Source of the DNA: Cytophagales bacterium
GTDB taxonomy: Bacteria > Bacteroidota > Bacteroidia > Cytophagales > Cyclobacteriaceae
Assembly (NCBI GenBank): GCA_003454975.1
Contig: DMST01000446.1
Coordinates: forward strand, 16,816 to 80,815
Length of the DNA stretch: 64,000 nt
Reading direction: 5' to 3'
Shown here: positions 7,036-13,800 of the stretch, piece after piece
Layout: each line of letters starts with the position of its first letter
How positions within the stretch are numbered: position 1 is the stretch's first letter
Position numbers and translations under genes: made by a program
The notes under the pieces: generated by a model
Seen by the model: only the letters and a program-made list of their open reading frames with translations
Database searches by the model: none
What the model was told of the DNA's origin: nothing

Positions 7036-8652
7036 TTGGATTATAAAACGCTTGTGCTCAATTCTCGTACCCATATTTTTATTGCGGTTTTCGCCTTCTT
7101 CCTTCTGGGTGGAGGTGGACTTGTAGTAGATCTAATTCCGGAAGCTGCTGCGCAGGTGGCCACCGAGCAGCCCGGCTACTCTGATGGTGAAAAGAGGAGG
7201 ATAGCTAGAGCGCGTACCAACAGGGCGGATCCTAATCTTTCGGTAGACAAAAGGCTGAGACATGGCGGGAAGAAATCTGGTTTTCTTGGGCTGTTTAGGC
7301 GTTTGCGAAGGCCTAATCCCAATACTGAGAACTATAACTTCTCCGGTGACCAGCAAGCTGGGGCGCCCGATGATAAATTCGATACCCCCGTACGAGAAAA
7401 TTACCGGGGGAATGATCAAGTGATGCCTCCTGAACAGCGCAACCGGCTCAATCGCGGTGGCTTAGGATGGGAAGGTAATGGGGTGCTTCCTCCTTTGGCT
7501 AACTATAACCTCATGCGTGATATTGAAAAGGATCAAGGAGAGGGTCGGGCTCCTAATGCAAGGCGTGAAAGAAGAAGGCGTGAGCGCAATATGAACTACT
7601 CAGGGGGGCTTCCGGGTGGTGATGCTGAAGATAAGTTCGATACCTCCCATCCTTCTAATTACTCTGGAAATGGATACAACCCGCCGCCTAGTAAGGCCAT
7701 AATGGATGGAATTCAAAATTTTGCTCCAGATCAACCTACGTTCGGTGCTAATGGGGTGATTATTGAAGGAATAAGCAAATATTCGGGGGAGACAAGGGTG
7801 GAAAACCAGAGACGTCGCTGGCGCAGGGTAGCTCGGAATATGAACTACAGTGGCAATCAGCCGGCCCGAACTCCAGAAGATAAATTTGATACCCCGTATG
7901 AAGAAGGGTATGCCCAAAATCTATACATTCCAGGACCTAATAGGGATATTGTGGAGGCAATTGCGGAATTTGCACCCACTGCCCCAACGACCCGCGCGAA
8001 TGCAGCCATTATGGAGCGGATAAGGAACTATCAAGGGGAGATGGATGTGATGGACCCGGACAGAAGGCGAAAGCAGTTGGCTCGATATATGAATTATTCG
8101 GGTGAAATGAGGGCCATAGACCCTAAAGAGCGATATCGAGAACCTGGGGGGCCTGAAGGTTGGGGAGGGGACACATATGTCGGTCCAAGATTCAATGCTT
8201 CGATCCAAAAGGCTATCAGCGAATATGCCCCTTCTTATCCTAAAGCTAGGGCCAACGAGTATACGTTAGGTCAGATTAATGACTATACGGCTTACCATAC
8301 TATTCGGACGGAGAAAGCGCAGGCGAGACACTATCAACAACTCACTCGAAAATCAGCCGAATATTTAGGCGATTACCCCATCAGAGTTCGGAGGCGAAAG
8401 GGAATTGACGGCCACCCGACAGAGATGTATAGATTGGGGAGGGGACAAGCTACTCAGGAACGTGCAAACAAGATTCGGCGTTTCAACATTTTCTGGAACC
8501 GATTATTCAAGCGTAACATACAACCTGATGTTTTTAAGAAGAGGCAAAGGCGACCGGGATACGACCGCGAAGAAGCTGAATGGTGGGAGCGGCTCGACCA
8601 ACCCAACTCCGTGGATCCCGCTGAGGGAGGTGAGTCAGATACAGGAAATTAA
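7036..8652 (+). CDS. Secreted basic repeat protein of unknown family
   Basis: The 538-residue product has a hydrophobic export signal (about residues 12-40, ending Ala-Ala-Ala-Gln) and then an Arg/Asn/Tyr/Pro-rich chain. Four repeats of about 83 residues start at 99, 187, 270 and 353: each opens with N-Y-(S/F)-G, has a D/E-D-K-F-D-T block in the first three copies, then I..I..(F/Y)AP....AN..I..I..Y.G. Arg clusters link the units. There is no ATG start in this frame; the listed start is TTG. A stop lies at 7018, and an ATG at 7010 opens another frame with a good basic signal-peptide start, so a missing base in the T run near 7078 may have split the true start. The 3' end overlaps ytxJ. Function unknown; an envelope or adhesion role is a guess. 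Confidence 0.7.
   Translation: MDYKTLVLNSRTHIFIAVFAFFLLGGGGLVVDLIPEAAAQVATEQPGYSDGEKRRIARARTNRADPNLSVDKRLRHGGKKSGFLGLFRRLRRPNPNTENYNFSGDQQAGAPDDKFDTPVRENYRGNDQVMPPEQRNRLNRGGLGWEGNGVLPPLANYNLMRDIEKDQGEGRAPNARRERRRRERNMNYSGGLPGGDAEDKFDTSHPSNYSGNGYNPPPSKAIMDGIQNFAPDQPTFGANGVIIEGISKYSGETRVENQRRRWRRVARNMNYSGNQPARTPEDKFDTPYEEGYAQNLYIPGPNRDIVEAIAEFAPTAPTTRANAAIMERIRNYQGEMDVMDPDRRRKQLARYMNYSGEMRAIDPKERYREPGGPEGWGGDTYVGPRFNASIQKAISEYAPSYPKARANEYTLGQINDYTAYHTIRTEKAQARHYQQLTRKSAEYLGDYPIRVRRRKGIDGHPTEMYRLGRGQATQERANKIRRFNIFWNRLFKRNIQPDVFKKRQRRPGYDREEAEWWERLDQPNSVDPAEGGESDTGN
7330..8340 (+). repeat. Four tandem 83-residue coding repeats
   Basis: Within the basic secreted protein, units begin at residues 99, 187, 270 and 353 (spacing 88, 83, 83). 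The block (G)-x-x-x-(D/E)-D-K-F-D-T is clear in units one to three and degenerate in unit four. The repeats have diverged at DNA level, so they are old rather than freshly amplified. Confidence 0.7.
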
Positions 8653-8944
8653 ATCCCAGTCTCGGAAGAGCCCGGTGGTTATTTTCAAACACAGTACTCG
8701 GTGTAGTATAAGTGCAATGGCACTAAACCGTCTAGAACGGGAATTTGACCAGGCGCGGATGGGCGAGAGTCCCATCTACTTTCTTGATCTTATTTCCTTT
8801 CGGGAGGTGAGCAACCAAGTGGCAGAAGAATTTGAAGTGATGCATCAATCTCCGCAAGTGTTAGTGATAAAAGGAGAAGAATGTGTGTACGATGATTCGC
8901 ACATGGGTATCAACTTTGCAGATTTGGCTCAGCAGGTTAGTTAG
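8528..8944 (+). CDS. ytxJ: YtxJ-like monothiol bacilliredoxin
   Basis: The C-terminal 110 residues match the YtxJ/DUF2847 family: WIPL near the start, PVVIFKHSTRCSIS with the single active Cys, then YFLDLI, a QVLVIKGEEC strand and a C-terminal helix. These thioredoxin-fold proteins act in reducing protein-bacillithiol mixed disulfides in the cytosol. The start is uncertain: the family normally begins two to five residues before the Trp, but no start codon lies there in frame. The nearest upstream ATG (8528) gives about 30 extra basic residues and an overlap of 125 bases with the repeat-protein gene. The long overlap may mark a frame error. Confidence 0.75.
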   Translation: MFLRRGKGDRDTTAKKLNGGSGSTNPTPWIPLREVSQIQEIKSQSRKSPVVIFKHSTRCSISAMALNRLEREFDQARMGESPIYFLDLISFREVSNQVAEEFEVMHQSPQVLVIKGEECVYDDSHMGINFADLAQQVS

Positions 8945-8977
8945 AGGTATTGCTCCTTTTAAGTTAGTTGCAAAAAG

Positions 8978-9007
8978 AAGGCCCTACAGGATATCCTGCA
9001 GGGCCTT
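8978..9007. terminator. Bidirectional terminator between ytxJ and tRNA-Lys
   Basis: AAGGCCCT, one mismatch, CAGG, a four-base loop, CCTG and AGGGCCTT form a 12-pair stem. On the minus strand it is followed by CTTTTTG and can end the tRNA-Lys transcript; on the plus strand it can end the ytxJ transcript. Confidence 0.75.
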
Positions 9008-9009
9008 TG

Positions 9010-9082
9010 TGATTCAGCTGGGGCTCGAACCCAGGACCCACTCCTTAAAAGGGAGTTGCTCTACCAACTGAGCTACTGAATC
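9010..9082 (-). tRNA. tRNA-Lys (anticodon TTT), copy 2
   Basis: The minus strand folds as a full cloverleaf: acceptor GATTCAG/CTGAATC, D-arm AGCTCAGTTGGTAGAGC, anticodon stem ACTCC/GGAGT with loop CTTTTAA, and T-arm GGGTTCGAGCCCC. The CCA end is not encoded. It is identical to the copy at 9243-9315 and lies 160 bases downstream of it, probably in one transcript. Confidence 0.95.
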
Positions 9083-9242
9083 GTGATTAGATAGTCTAAT
9101 TTAACAACCCTGGAAAGACCAAAATCTTTGGGCACTCCAGGGCCGAATTGTCCTAGGGACAAAAAAGACGCAAAAGAATGAATAAACACCTTATTGCGCC
9201 TAAACTTAACCTTGTGGAACCCACCGTTCGTTTGTTCCTTTG

Positions 9243-9315
9243 TGATTCAGCTGGGGCTCGAACCCAGGACCCACTCCTTAAAAGGGAGTTGCTCTACCAA
9301 CTGAGCTACTGAATC
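9243..9315 (-). tRNA. tRNA-Lys (anticodon TTT), copy 1
   Basis: It has the same sequence and cloverleaf as the copy at 9010-9082, including the flanking A discriminator and no encoded CCA. It is the promoter-proximal copy. The repeat extends only a few bases past the tRNA, so the duplicated unit is essentially the gene itself. Confidence 0.95.
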
Positions 9316-9370
9316 GTCCTTTCATCCAAGGAAATTTGAGTCTTAACGCCCCCTTTCCTTAATTGAGATG

Positions 9371-9402
9371 CAAAGGTACGGTTTCGTCTGATAAAGAACA
9401 AG
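9371..9402 (-). promoter_or_regulatory. Promoter of the tRNA-Lys pair
   Basis: On the minus strand CTTG (9399-9402), 20 bases, and TACCTTTG (9371-9378) form a strong Bacteroidota promoter 55 bases upstream of the first tRNA-Lys. It abuts the start codon of the divergent TPR/SH3 gene at 9404. Confidence 0.75.
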
Positions 9403-9403
9403 A

Positions 9404-10141
9404 ATGCACCGCATATTTATAATCTCTTGCTTGTTGATGTTGTTCCCACTTGCTGGCAGTGCTCAGCCAACCCTATTTAAGCTGCAGGTTGGTGATTCCC
9501 TTTATGACCAGGGGAGCTACTCACAGGCTTTGCAGGTATACGAAGGGATCTATTTTCAGGATCAGGGTTATACCCCTGCCATGTTGCTGCGTATGGCTTT
9601 TCTGAATGAGCGGCGCCAAAGCTATCCAGAAGCGTTATTCTATCTGAATTCCTATTTTATCAAAACGGGTGACCGATCGGTATTCGAGAAAATTTCCTCA
9701 CTTGCAGATAGCTACACTCTGGAGGGTTACAATACAGGTGATAGGGCCTACTTTCTCTCTCTTTTATACACCTATACGCCCTGGATCACCGGAAGCCTGC
9801 TTGTGCTGATTGCATTCCTGATGATTGTAATGGGTTATAGGTTTTTTAGAAGGAAAGAAAAGCCTCGATTGCTTCCTTGGGTCTTATTGGCATGTTCCGT
9901 CCTGTACATGGTTTTGATCAATACGCATTTTTTTCAGACGGGAATTATTAGGACTGATTATACATTGTTGATGAAAGGTCCTAGTGCAGCATCGGAAGTG
10001 GTGGAGGTACTAGATAAAGGCCACCAATTAACCTTGATTGAAAAAGAGGATGTATGGTGGAAGGTGAAGTGGTCTGGTGACCGCACTGGATATATAAGGG
10101 AGGGGCAGTTATTGGAGCTGGTAGAAAAGGAAAAACCGTAA
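9404..10141 (+). CDS. TPR and SH3 domain membrane protein
   Basis: The 245-residue product has a signal peptide (about 1-20), a short TPR region (about 25-110), two transmembrane helices (about 126-145 and 154-170) and a C-terminal bacterial SH3-like domain (about 185-238) with the typical strand spacing and the WWKVKW and TGYIREGQLL segments. This layout resembles BatE of the Bacteroidota aerotolerance (bat) locus, but no VWA or MoxR partners are nearby, so it is called by domain only. The SH3 domain is probably periplasmic and may bind peptidoglycan or a partner protein. It converges with the XRE gene, 5 bases between stops. Confidence 0.75.
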   Translation: MHRIFIISCLLMLFPLAGSAQPTLFKLQVGDSLYDQGSYSQALQVYEGIYFQDQGYTPAMLLRMAFLNERRQSYPEALFYLNSYFIKTGDRSVFEKISSLADSYTLEGYNTGDRAYFLSLLYTYTPWITGSLLVLIAFLMIVMGYRFFRRKEKPRLLPWVLLACSVLYMVLINTHFFQTGIIRTDYTLLMKGPSAASEVVEVLDKGHQLTLIEKEDVWWKVKWSGDRTGYIREGQLLELVEKEKP

Positions 10142-10146
10142 CAAGT

Positions 10147-10638
10147 TTACGGTTTCCCAATGGAGGCCAGTAGATTTTGAAGCTTTTGCATCAGGTTGAT
10201 GATCTTATCCTTCTGTTGGCTATTCTCATCTTTCAATTGCAAGCAAGCATTAATTAACTCTTCAATGATGGCATTCTTCGCCAGAGCATCTGCTGCAGGA
10301 TAATTTCTTCGTAATTCTGCTAGACGAGATAATGTGATGGCATCAAGAGATTTGGCACTGGCTGAATCAGCAGGAATGGGAGGCATGTTTGCCGTTAAAT
10401 CTACTTCCTCTGCCACTTCAGCCTCCATCATCATGGGGCCTTGGCCTTCAAACAAAAAAACCGGATTGATCCGATAGGTATTGATCAACTTACGCAATAC
10501 CTCTGAGGACAGGCCTACTTTTCCGCTCTCTATCATAGAGTAGGGGCCTTGCTTCAAGCCCAAGCCCTCTGCAAAAACCGCTTGGGTCAATGCCAAGGAT
10601 TTGCGGATGCTTTTTAGTCGTCTTCCTTCGTCTCTCAT
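10147..10638 (-). CDS. XRE-family transcriptional regulator with coiled-coil tail
   Basis: The 163-residue product starts with a lambda-repressor-like helix-turn-helix (about residues 6-60: LKSIRKSLALTQAVFAEGL, then SMIESGKVGLS), followed by a linker and a C-terminal Gln/Lys/Leu-rich coiled coil (about 120-160) that should drive oligomerisation. This two-part plan is common among Bacteroidota chromosomal XRE regulators and phage-derived repressors. It is divergent from a small DNA-binding-like gene at 10835, with inverted repeats over its own promoter, so autoregulation is likely. Target genes cannot be read. Confidence 0.85.
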   Translation of the reverse strand: MRDEGRRLKSIRKSLALTQAVFAEGLGLKQGPYSMIESGKVGLSSEVLRKLINTYRINPVFLFEGQGPMMMEAEVAEEVDLTANMPPIPADSASAKSLDAITLSRLAELRRNYPAADALAKNAIIEELINACLQLKDENSQQKDKIINLMQKLQNLLASIGKP

Positions 10639-10678
10639 AGATAGTAAAAACCCGCACTGTTAGAGGAATAAATTTACT

Positions 10679-10715
10679 CAAATATATGAGCAATATCTAG
10701 GGATGTAAGATATTG
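10679..10715 (-). promoter_or_regulatory. XRE promoter with overlapping operator
   Basis: A perfect -7 box TATATTTG (10679-10686, minus strand) lies 41 bases before the XRE start. Directly upstream, CAATATCT (10691-10698) and AGATATTG (10708-10715) form a perfect inverted repeat with a 9-base spacer, in the place of the -33 box, which itself is not recognisable. This is the expected form of an autoregulated repressor operator. Confidence 0.6.
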
Positions 10716-10756
10716 ATATAAAAATATATAATTCTAATATCAGGTGCAACATCTGC

Positions 10757-10788
10757 TTTGGAATATATAAAATATATATTTATAATTG
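10757..10788 (+). promoter_or_regulatory. Promoter of the small divergent gene
   Basis: TTTG (10757-10760), a 20-base A/T-only spacer rich in TATA, and TATAATTG (10781-10788, one mismatch) face right, 46 bases before the start codon at 10835. Confidence 0.65.
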
Positions 10789-10834
10789 TTCCGTGTTCCT
10801 ATCACATTAAAGTATATATGAAAATTCTATAAGT

Positions 10835-11077
10835 ATGGCAGAGCAAGAAAATGTAAATGAGAGCTTAGGGGATTCAGTTTTGCCCTCTGATCTCGAAATT
10901 CGTCACGGTGATTACCTACGGATTGCAGAGTTGACCAGAAAGGCTAACGGAAAGCCTTATACGTCAGACTACGTGCGTAAAGTACTACGGGGCCATCGTC
11001 ACAATAAAGAGATTGTGAAGATTGCTAAGCGGTATTTGAAGCGTCAGCAGAAAATTACCCAAGAATTAATGGGTTAA
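10835..11077 (+). CDS. Small helix-turn-helix-like protein divergent from the XRE regulator
   Basis: The product is 80 residues, basic in its C-terminal half, with an acidic first 20 residues. The stretch GDYLRIAELTRKANGKPYTS and the following YVRKVLRGHRHN read like a DNA-binding helix-turn-helix of the Cro/XRE kind, with the recognition helix near residues 43-54. It is transcribed away from the XRE regulator from its own promoter and followed by a strong terminator, so it forms a compact two-gene switch-like locus. I do not recognise a named family. Alternatives are a phage Cro remnant or a nucleoid-associated protein. Confidence 0.65.
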   Translation: MAEQENVNESLGDSVLPSDLEIRHGDYLRIAELTRKANGKPYTSDYVRKVLRGHRHNKEIVKIAKRYLKRQQKITQELMG

Positions 11078-11157
11078 TTTCTATTACAGATTATTTAGAG
11101 CTAGCTATTTCGATTTAGTCGAATAAACAAGGAACACCCCGTGTAAACAAACCTATA

Positions 11158-11182
11158 GGCGGCATCATTTGCCGCCTTTTTT
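11158..11182 (+). terminator. Terminator of the small divergent gene
   Basis: GGCGGCA, loop TCATT, TGCCGCC and six T residues. Confidence 0.85.
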
Positions 11183-11271
11183 ATTGGGTAAAGTTTAAGT
11201 AGTAATTAGTTGTAAAGTGGGACTCTGTATAATACTGTGGGTAAATATGGAGATTATATATTTTGCAGATA

Positions 11272-12546
11272 TTACTTAACCTCCTTAGCCTCAATGGACG
11301 ACTCTAGGTCGAACAAATCGTTGAGGACATCAATGAGCGTTTCGGCCTCCCCACGTTTACATGCTGCCTTCAGTTGTAGTACAGGCAACTTGATTATCTT
11401 CTGCATCATGCTTTTTGTCACCATTTCTACCGCCGCCTGTTCTTGGGCGTTGAATTTTTTCAGGTGACGCGCCATTTCTTCCATCCTAATTTGCTCTAGG
11501 GCACCTTTCAACTTCTTGATGGTAGGAGAGACGATCATTTCTTGGCTCCAATCCATGAAGTCATGTAAGCTATCTTCAATAATCGCTTCTACCTGAGGAA
11601 TGGCTTTTTCTCTTTGGGCTAAGGTTTCCCCTGTTTTTGCATGGATAGCGTCCACATTATATACCAAGGCACCCGCTACCTCTTCCGCATCTTCGGCAAC
11701 TGAGCGGGGGACGGAAAGGTCAAGAAAGAATTTGTAAGTGAGAATATCCAGGCTAGCTACCAACTCACGTGAAATAAGAGGCTCATGGCCACTTACGGTA
11801 GAGATGATAACATCGGCTGATTGTAGCACTTTGGGCAACTCCTCAATGGGGGCTGCTTCAAATCCACATTCTGTTGCCAATGCTTGGGCCTTTTCGTAAG
11901 TCCGGTTAATAACAGTAACGGAAGAGAATCGGCTATTCATGCAGTTGCGAACTACATCTGAGCCTATTTCACCTACGCCAATTACCAGAGCTTTTGGTGC
12001 TTGAAATTGGGTGGTTAGGCCTTCGGCAAGCTCTACTGCTGCATAGCTAACCGAGGCGGCTCCATCACGAAAGGGGGTTTCTTGAACCACCCGCTTGTTT
12101 GAAAAAAAGATGGTGTGCATGAGCCGGTGCAAAAAAGGGCCGGCTAATTGTAAATCTGCAGATGCTTGGTATGCCCGCTTTACTTGATTGCTGATTTGCT
12201 GATCTCCCAGAACTTGTGCATCCAAGCCTAGCGATACTCTGAATAAATGCCGTACCGCAGTCAGCCCCTCACGAACGTCAAAATATTGGGAATATTTGTT
12301 CACTTCTGGGAGAAGAACTGCCAAACCCAGGAGCTCCAGGATGGGGTGAGTCAATGCCTCCTCATGTGAGTAATAAATCTCTGTACGGTTGCAGGTACTT
12401 AGGATGAGTACCTCTTCTAAGCCAAGAACATCTTTGATCTGCCCTAACAGATGGGTTATCTGTTCGTTGTCCAGAGCTACTAGTTCTCTTATATCTAGAG
12501 GAGCCTTTTTATAGCTCAAACCGATGGATCGAAAATACTCTGTCAT
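11272..12546 (-). CDS. hemA: Glutamyl-tRNA reductase
   Basis: The 424-residue product catalyses the first committed step of C5 tetrapyrrole synthesis, reducing glutamyl-tRNA(Glu) to glutamate-1-semialdehyde with NADPH. The catalytic domain carries LILSTCNRTEIYY with the nucleophile Cys52; DAQVLGDQQISNQVKRAY follows; the Rossmann domain has VIGVGEIGSDV; and the C-terminal helical dimerisation domain spans about 320-420. Length is standard. It is not next to other hem genes here. A -7 box sits 17 bases from the start codon. Confidence 0.96.
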   Translation of the reverse strand: MTEYFRSIGLSYKKAPLDIRELVALDNEQITHLLGQIKDVLGLEEVLILSTCNRTEIYYSHEEALTHPILELLGLAVLLPEVNKYSQYFDVREGLTAVRHLFRVSLGLDAQVLGDQQISNQVKRAYQASADLQLAGPFLHRLMHTIFFSNKRVVQETPFRDGAASVSYAAVELAEGLTTQFQAPKALVIGVGEIGSDVVRNCMNSRFSSVTVINRTYEKAQALATECGFEAAPIEELPKVLQSADVIISTVSGHEPLISRELVASLDILTYKFFLDLSVPRSVAEDAEEVAGALVYNVDAIHAKTGETLAQREKAIPQVEAIIEDSLHDFMDWSQEMIVSPTIKKLKGALEQIRMEEMARHLKKFNAQEQAAVEMVTKSMMQKIIKLPVLQLKAACKRGEAETLIDVLNDLFDLESSIEAKEVK

Positions 12547-12563
12547 CTTCTATATTAAGGCTG

Positions 12564-12571
12564 CAAAAATA
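12564..12571 (-). promoter_or_regulatory. -7 box of the hemA promoter
   Basis: TATTTTTG on the minus strand fits TAnnTTTG and lies 17 bases before the hemA ATG. No good -33 TTTG is seen at the right distance. Confidence 0.5.
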
Positions 12572-12597
12572 TAGTCCAGAGCTTATAAGTTCAGTTC

Positions 12598-12792
12598 TTA
12601 TTCGAAGCTGTAATCTATTTGGAATGATTCTAAATAGCTGATACTCAGGACCTCATACTCAAGTGCAAGAACGGCCAATCCGTGGAATTGATTCATGACT
12701 TTCGTCATGTGTAGGTTTTTTTTGGCGAATTCATAAAATGCCGATAAAGAATCTTCGCATTGTTCTAGTAAGCTATTCAGATTCTGAATACT
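12598..12792 (-). other. Protein-like open frame without a normal start codon
   Basis: A 64-codon frame between stops reads as a plausible amphipathic helical protein (for example LLEQCEDSLSAFYEFAKKNL and LAVLALEYEVLSISYLES). It has no early ATG, GTG or TTG; the first ATG is at codon 29, which would leave only 36 residues. It lies upstream of hemA on the same strand. It may be a decayed gene remnant, a gene using a non-standard start, or chance. Confidence 0.25.
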
Positions 12793-12815
12793 TTATCAAG
12801 GTATTCTTTTAGAAT

Positions 12816-13796
12816 GTGCGAAGACTTGTTGATTATATACAACTGAAAATCCGAGACTACTTTGGGTTTTCGAAAGGAGAAACGAACGGAACCCTCGTTC
12901 TTCTATCTTTTCTGGTGTTAATGTTAGCTTCACCAGCCGTGTATCGCCGAATTCAGCCTCAACCTACTTGGCCTGTTTCCCAGGAAAATGTAGCCTTGGA
13001 TAGTTTGTTAGCCTTGCTTCCCTCACCTGATCCAGAAATGAATCCAGCCTCGAGGCAGTCGAGCTTTTCAAACGAGACTGCTTCCGTTGAGCGGTTTTTC
13101 TTTGATCCTAATACTGCTGATGTGGGCACTCTAGAGAAGTTGGGTATGGCAAGCTGGCTAGCTAACAGAGTAATCAAGTACCGAAATGCAGGAGGACGAT
13201 TCCGTAGTAAAGATGATTTGAAAAAAATCTATGGCTTTCCAGATGAGTTGTTTTTAGAACTGAAGCCATTTATCAAGCTGCCTGTAGAAATAGCAGAAAG
13301 GGAACCTGACAGATCGGACCCTGATAGCATAGCTGCTACGGTTGAGGAAAGTATAGTTGGTAGGTCTAATAGTTTTCGGTACAGTCCGCCAGAGCCCTTT
13401 GATGCCAATCTGGCTGATACCACACAATGGAAGCGAGTATACGGAATAGGCAGTGCATACGCTGCCCGTATTGTGAAATTTCGGGAGACCTTAGGTGGTT
13501 TCGTCGGTAAGGAGCAACTGACAGAGGTGTACGGCCTTTCTGACGAACTTATCACCAGACTAGACTCCTTGGTATTTGTGACATCTGCATTTGTGCCTAC
13601 CCAGTTGTCAGTCAACACCCTTGAAGTCGAGGCCTTAGCCAAGCATCCTTATCTGAAGTATAGACAAGCAAATGCCATTGTGGCGTACCGTAACCAACAT
13701 GGTGCGCTTGCTCTGGAGGATTTTTCCAACCTAAGAGTGCTCACAGAAAAAGAAAAGGTAAGGCTGTTGCCTTACCTTTCGTTTCAAGAGGAATGA
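12816..13796 (+). CDS. Membrane-anchored helix-hairpin-helix (ComEA-like) protein
   Basis: The 326-residue product has a basic start, one transmembrane helix (about 26-44) and a linker, then repeated helix-hairpin-helix units of the ComEA type: about 97-155 (FDPNTADVGTLEKLGM ... FRSKDDLKKIYG), about 200-255 (FDANLADTTQWKRVYGIGSA ... FVGKEQLTEVYG) and a more divergent one at about 265-320. Such domains bind DNA without sequence preference, and ComEA is the periplasmic DNA receptor in transformation. This three-unit, anchored form is widespread in Bacteroidota, and its role there is unproved. The start is GTG. The 3' end carries the terminator hairpin of the convergent GH31 gene. Confidence 0.8.
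   Translation: MRRLVDYIQLKIRDYFGFSKGETNGTLVLLSFLVLMLASPAVYRRIQPQPTWPVSQENVALDSLLALLPSPDPEMNPASRQSSFSNETASVERFFFDPNTADVGTLEKLGMASWLANRVIKYRNAGGRFRSKDDLKKIYGFPDELFLELKPFIKLPVEIAEREPDRSDPDSIAATVEESIVGRSNSFRYSPPEPFDANLADTTQWKRVYGIGSAYAARIVKFRETLGGFVGKEQLTEVYGLSDELITRLDSLVFVTSAFVPTQLSVNTLEVEALAKHPYLKYRQANAIVAYRNQHGALALEDFSNLRVLTEKEKVRLLPYLSFQEE
13747..13779 (-). terminator. Terminator of the GH31 gene, inside the convergent gene
   Basis: AAAGGTAAGGC (13754-13764), loop TGTT, GCCTTACCTTT (13769-13779) is a perfect 11-pair stem. Read on the minus strand it is followed by TTCTTTTTC. It lies 22 bases past the GH31 stop and within the last codons of the helix-hairpin-helix gene. Confidence 0.65.
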
Positions 13797-13800
13797 CCCG

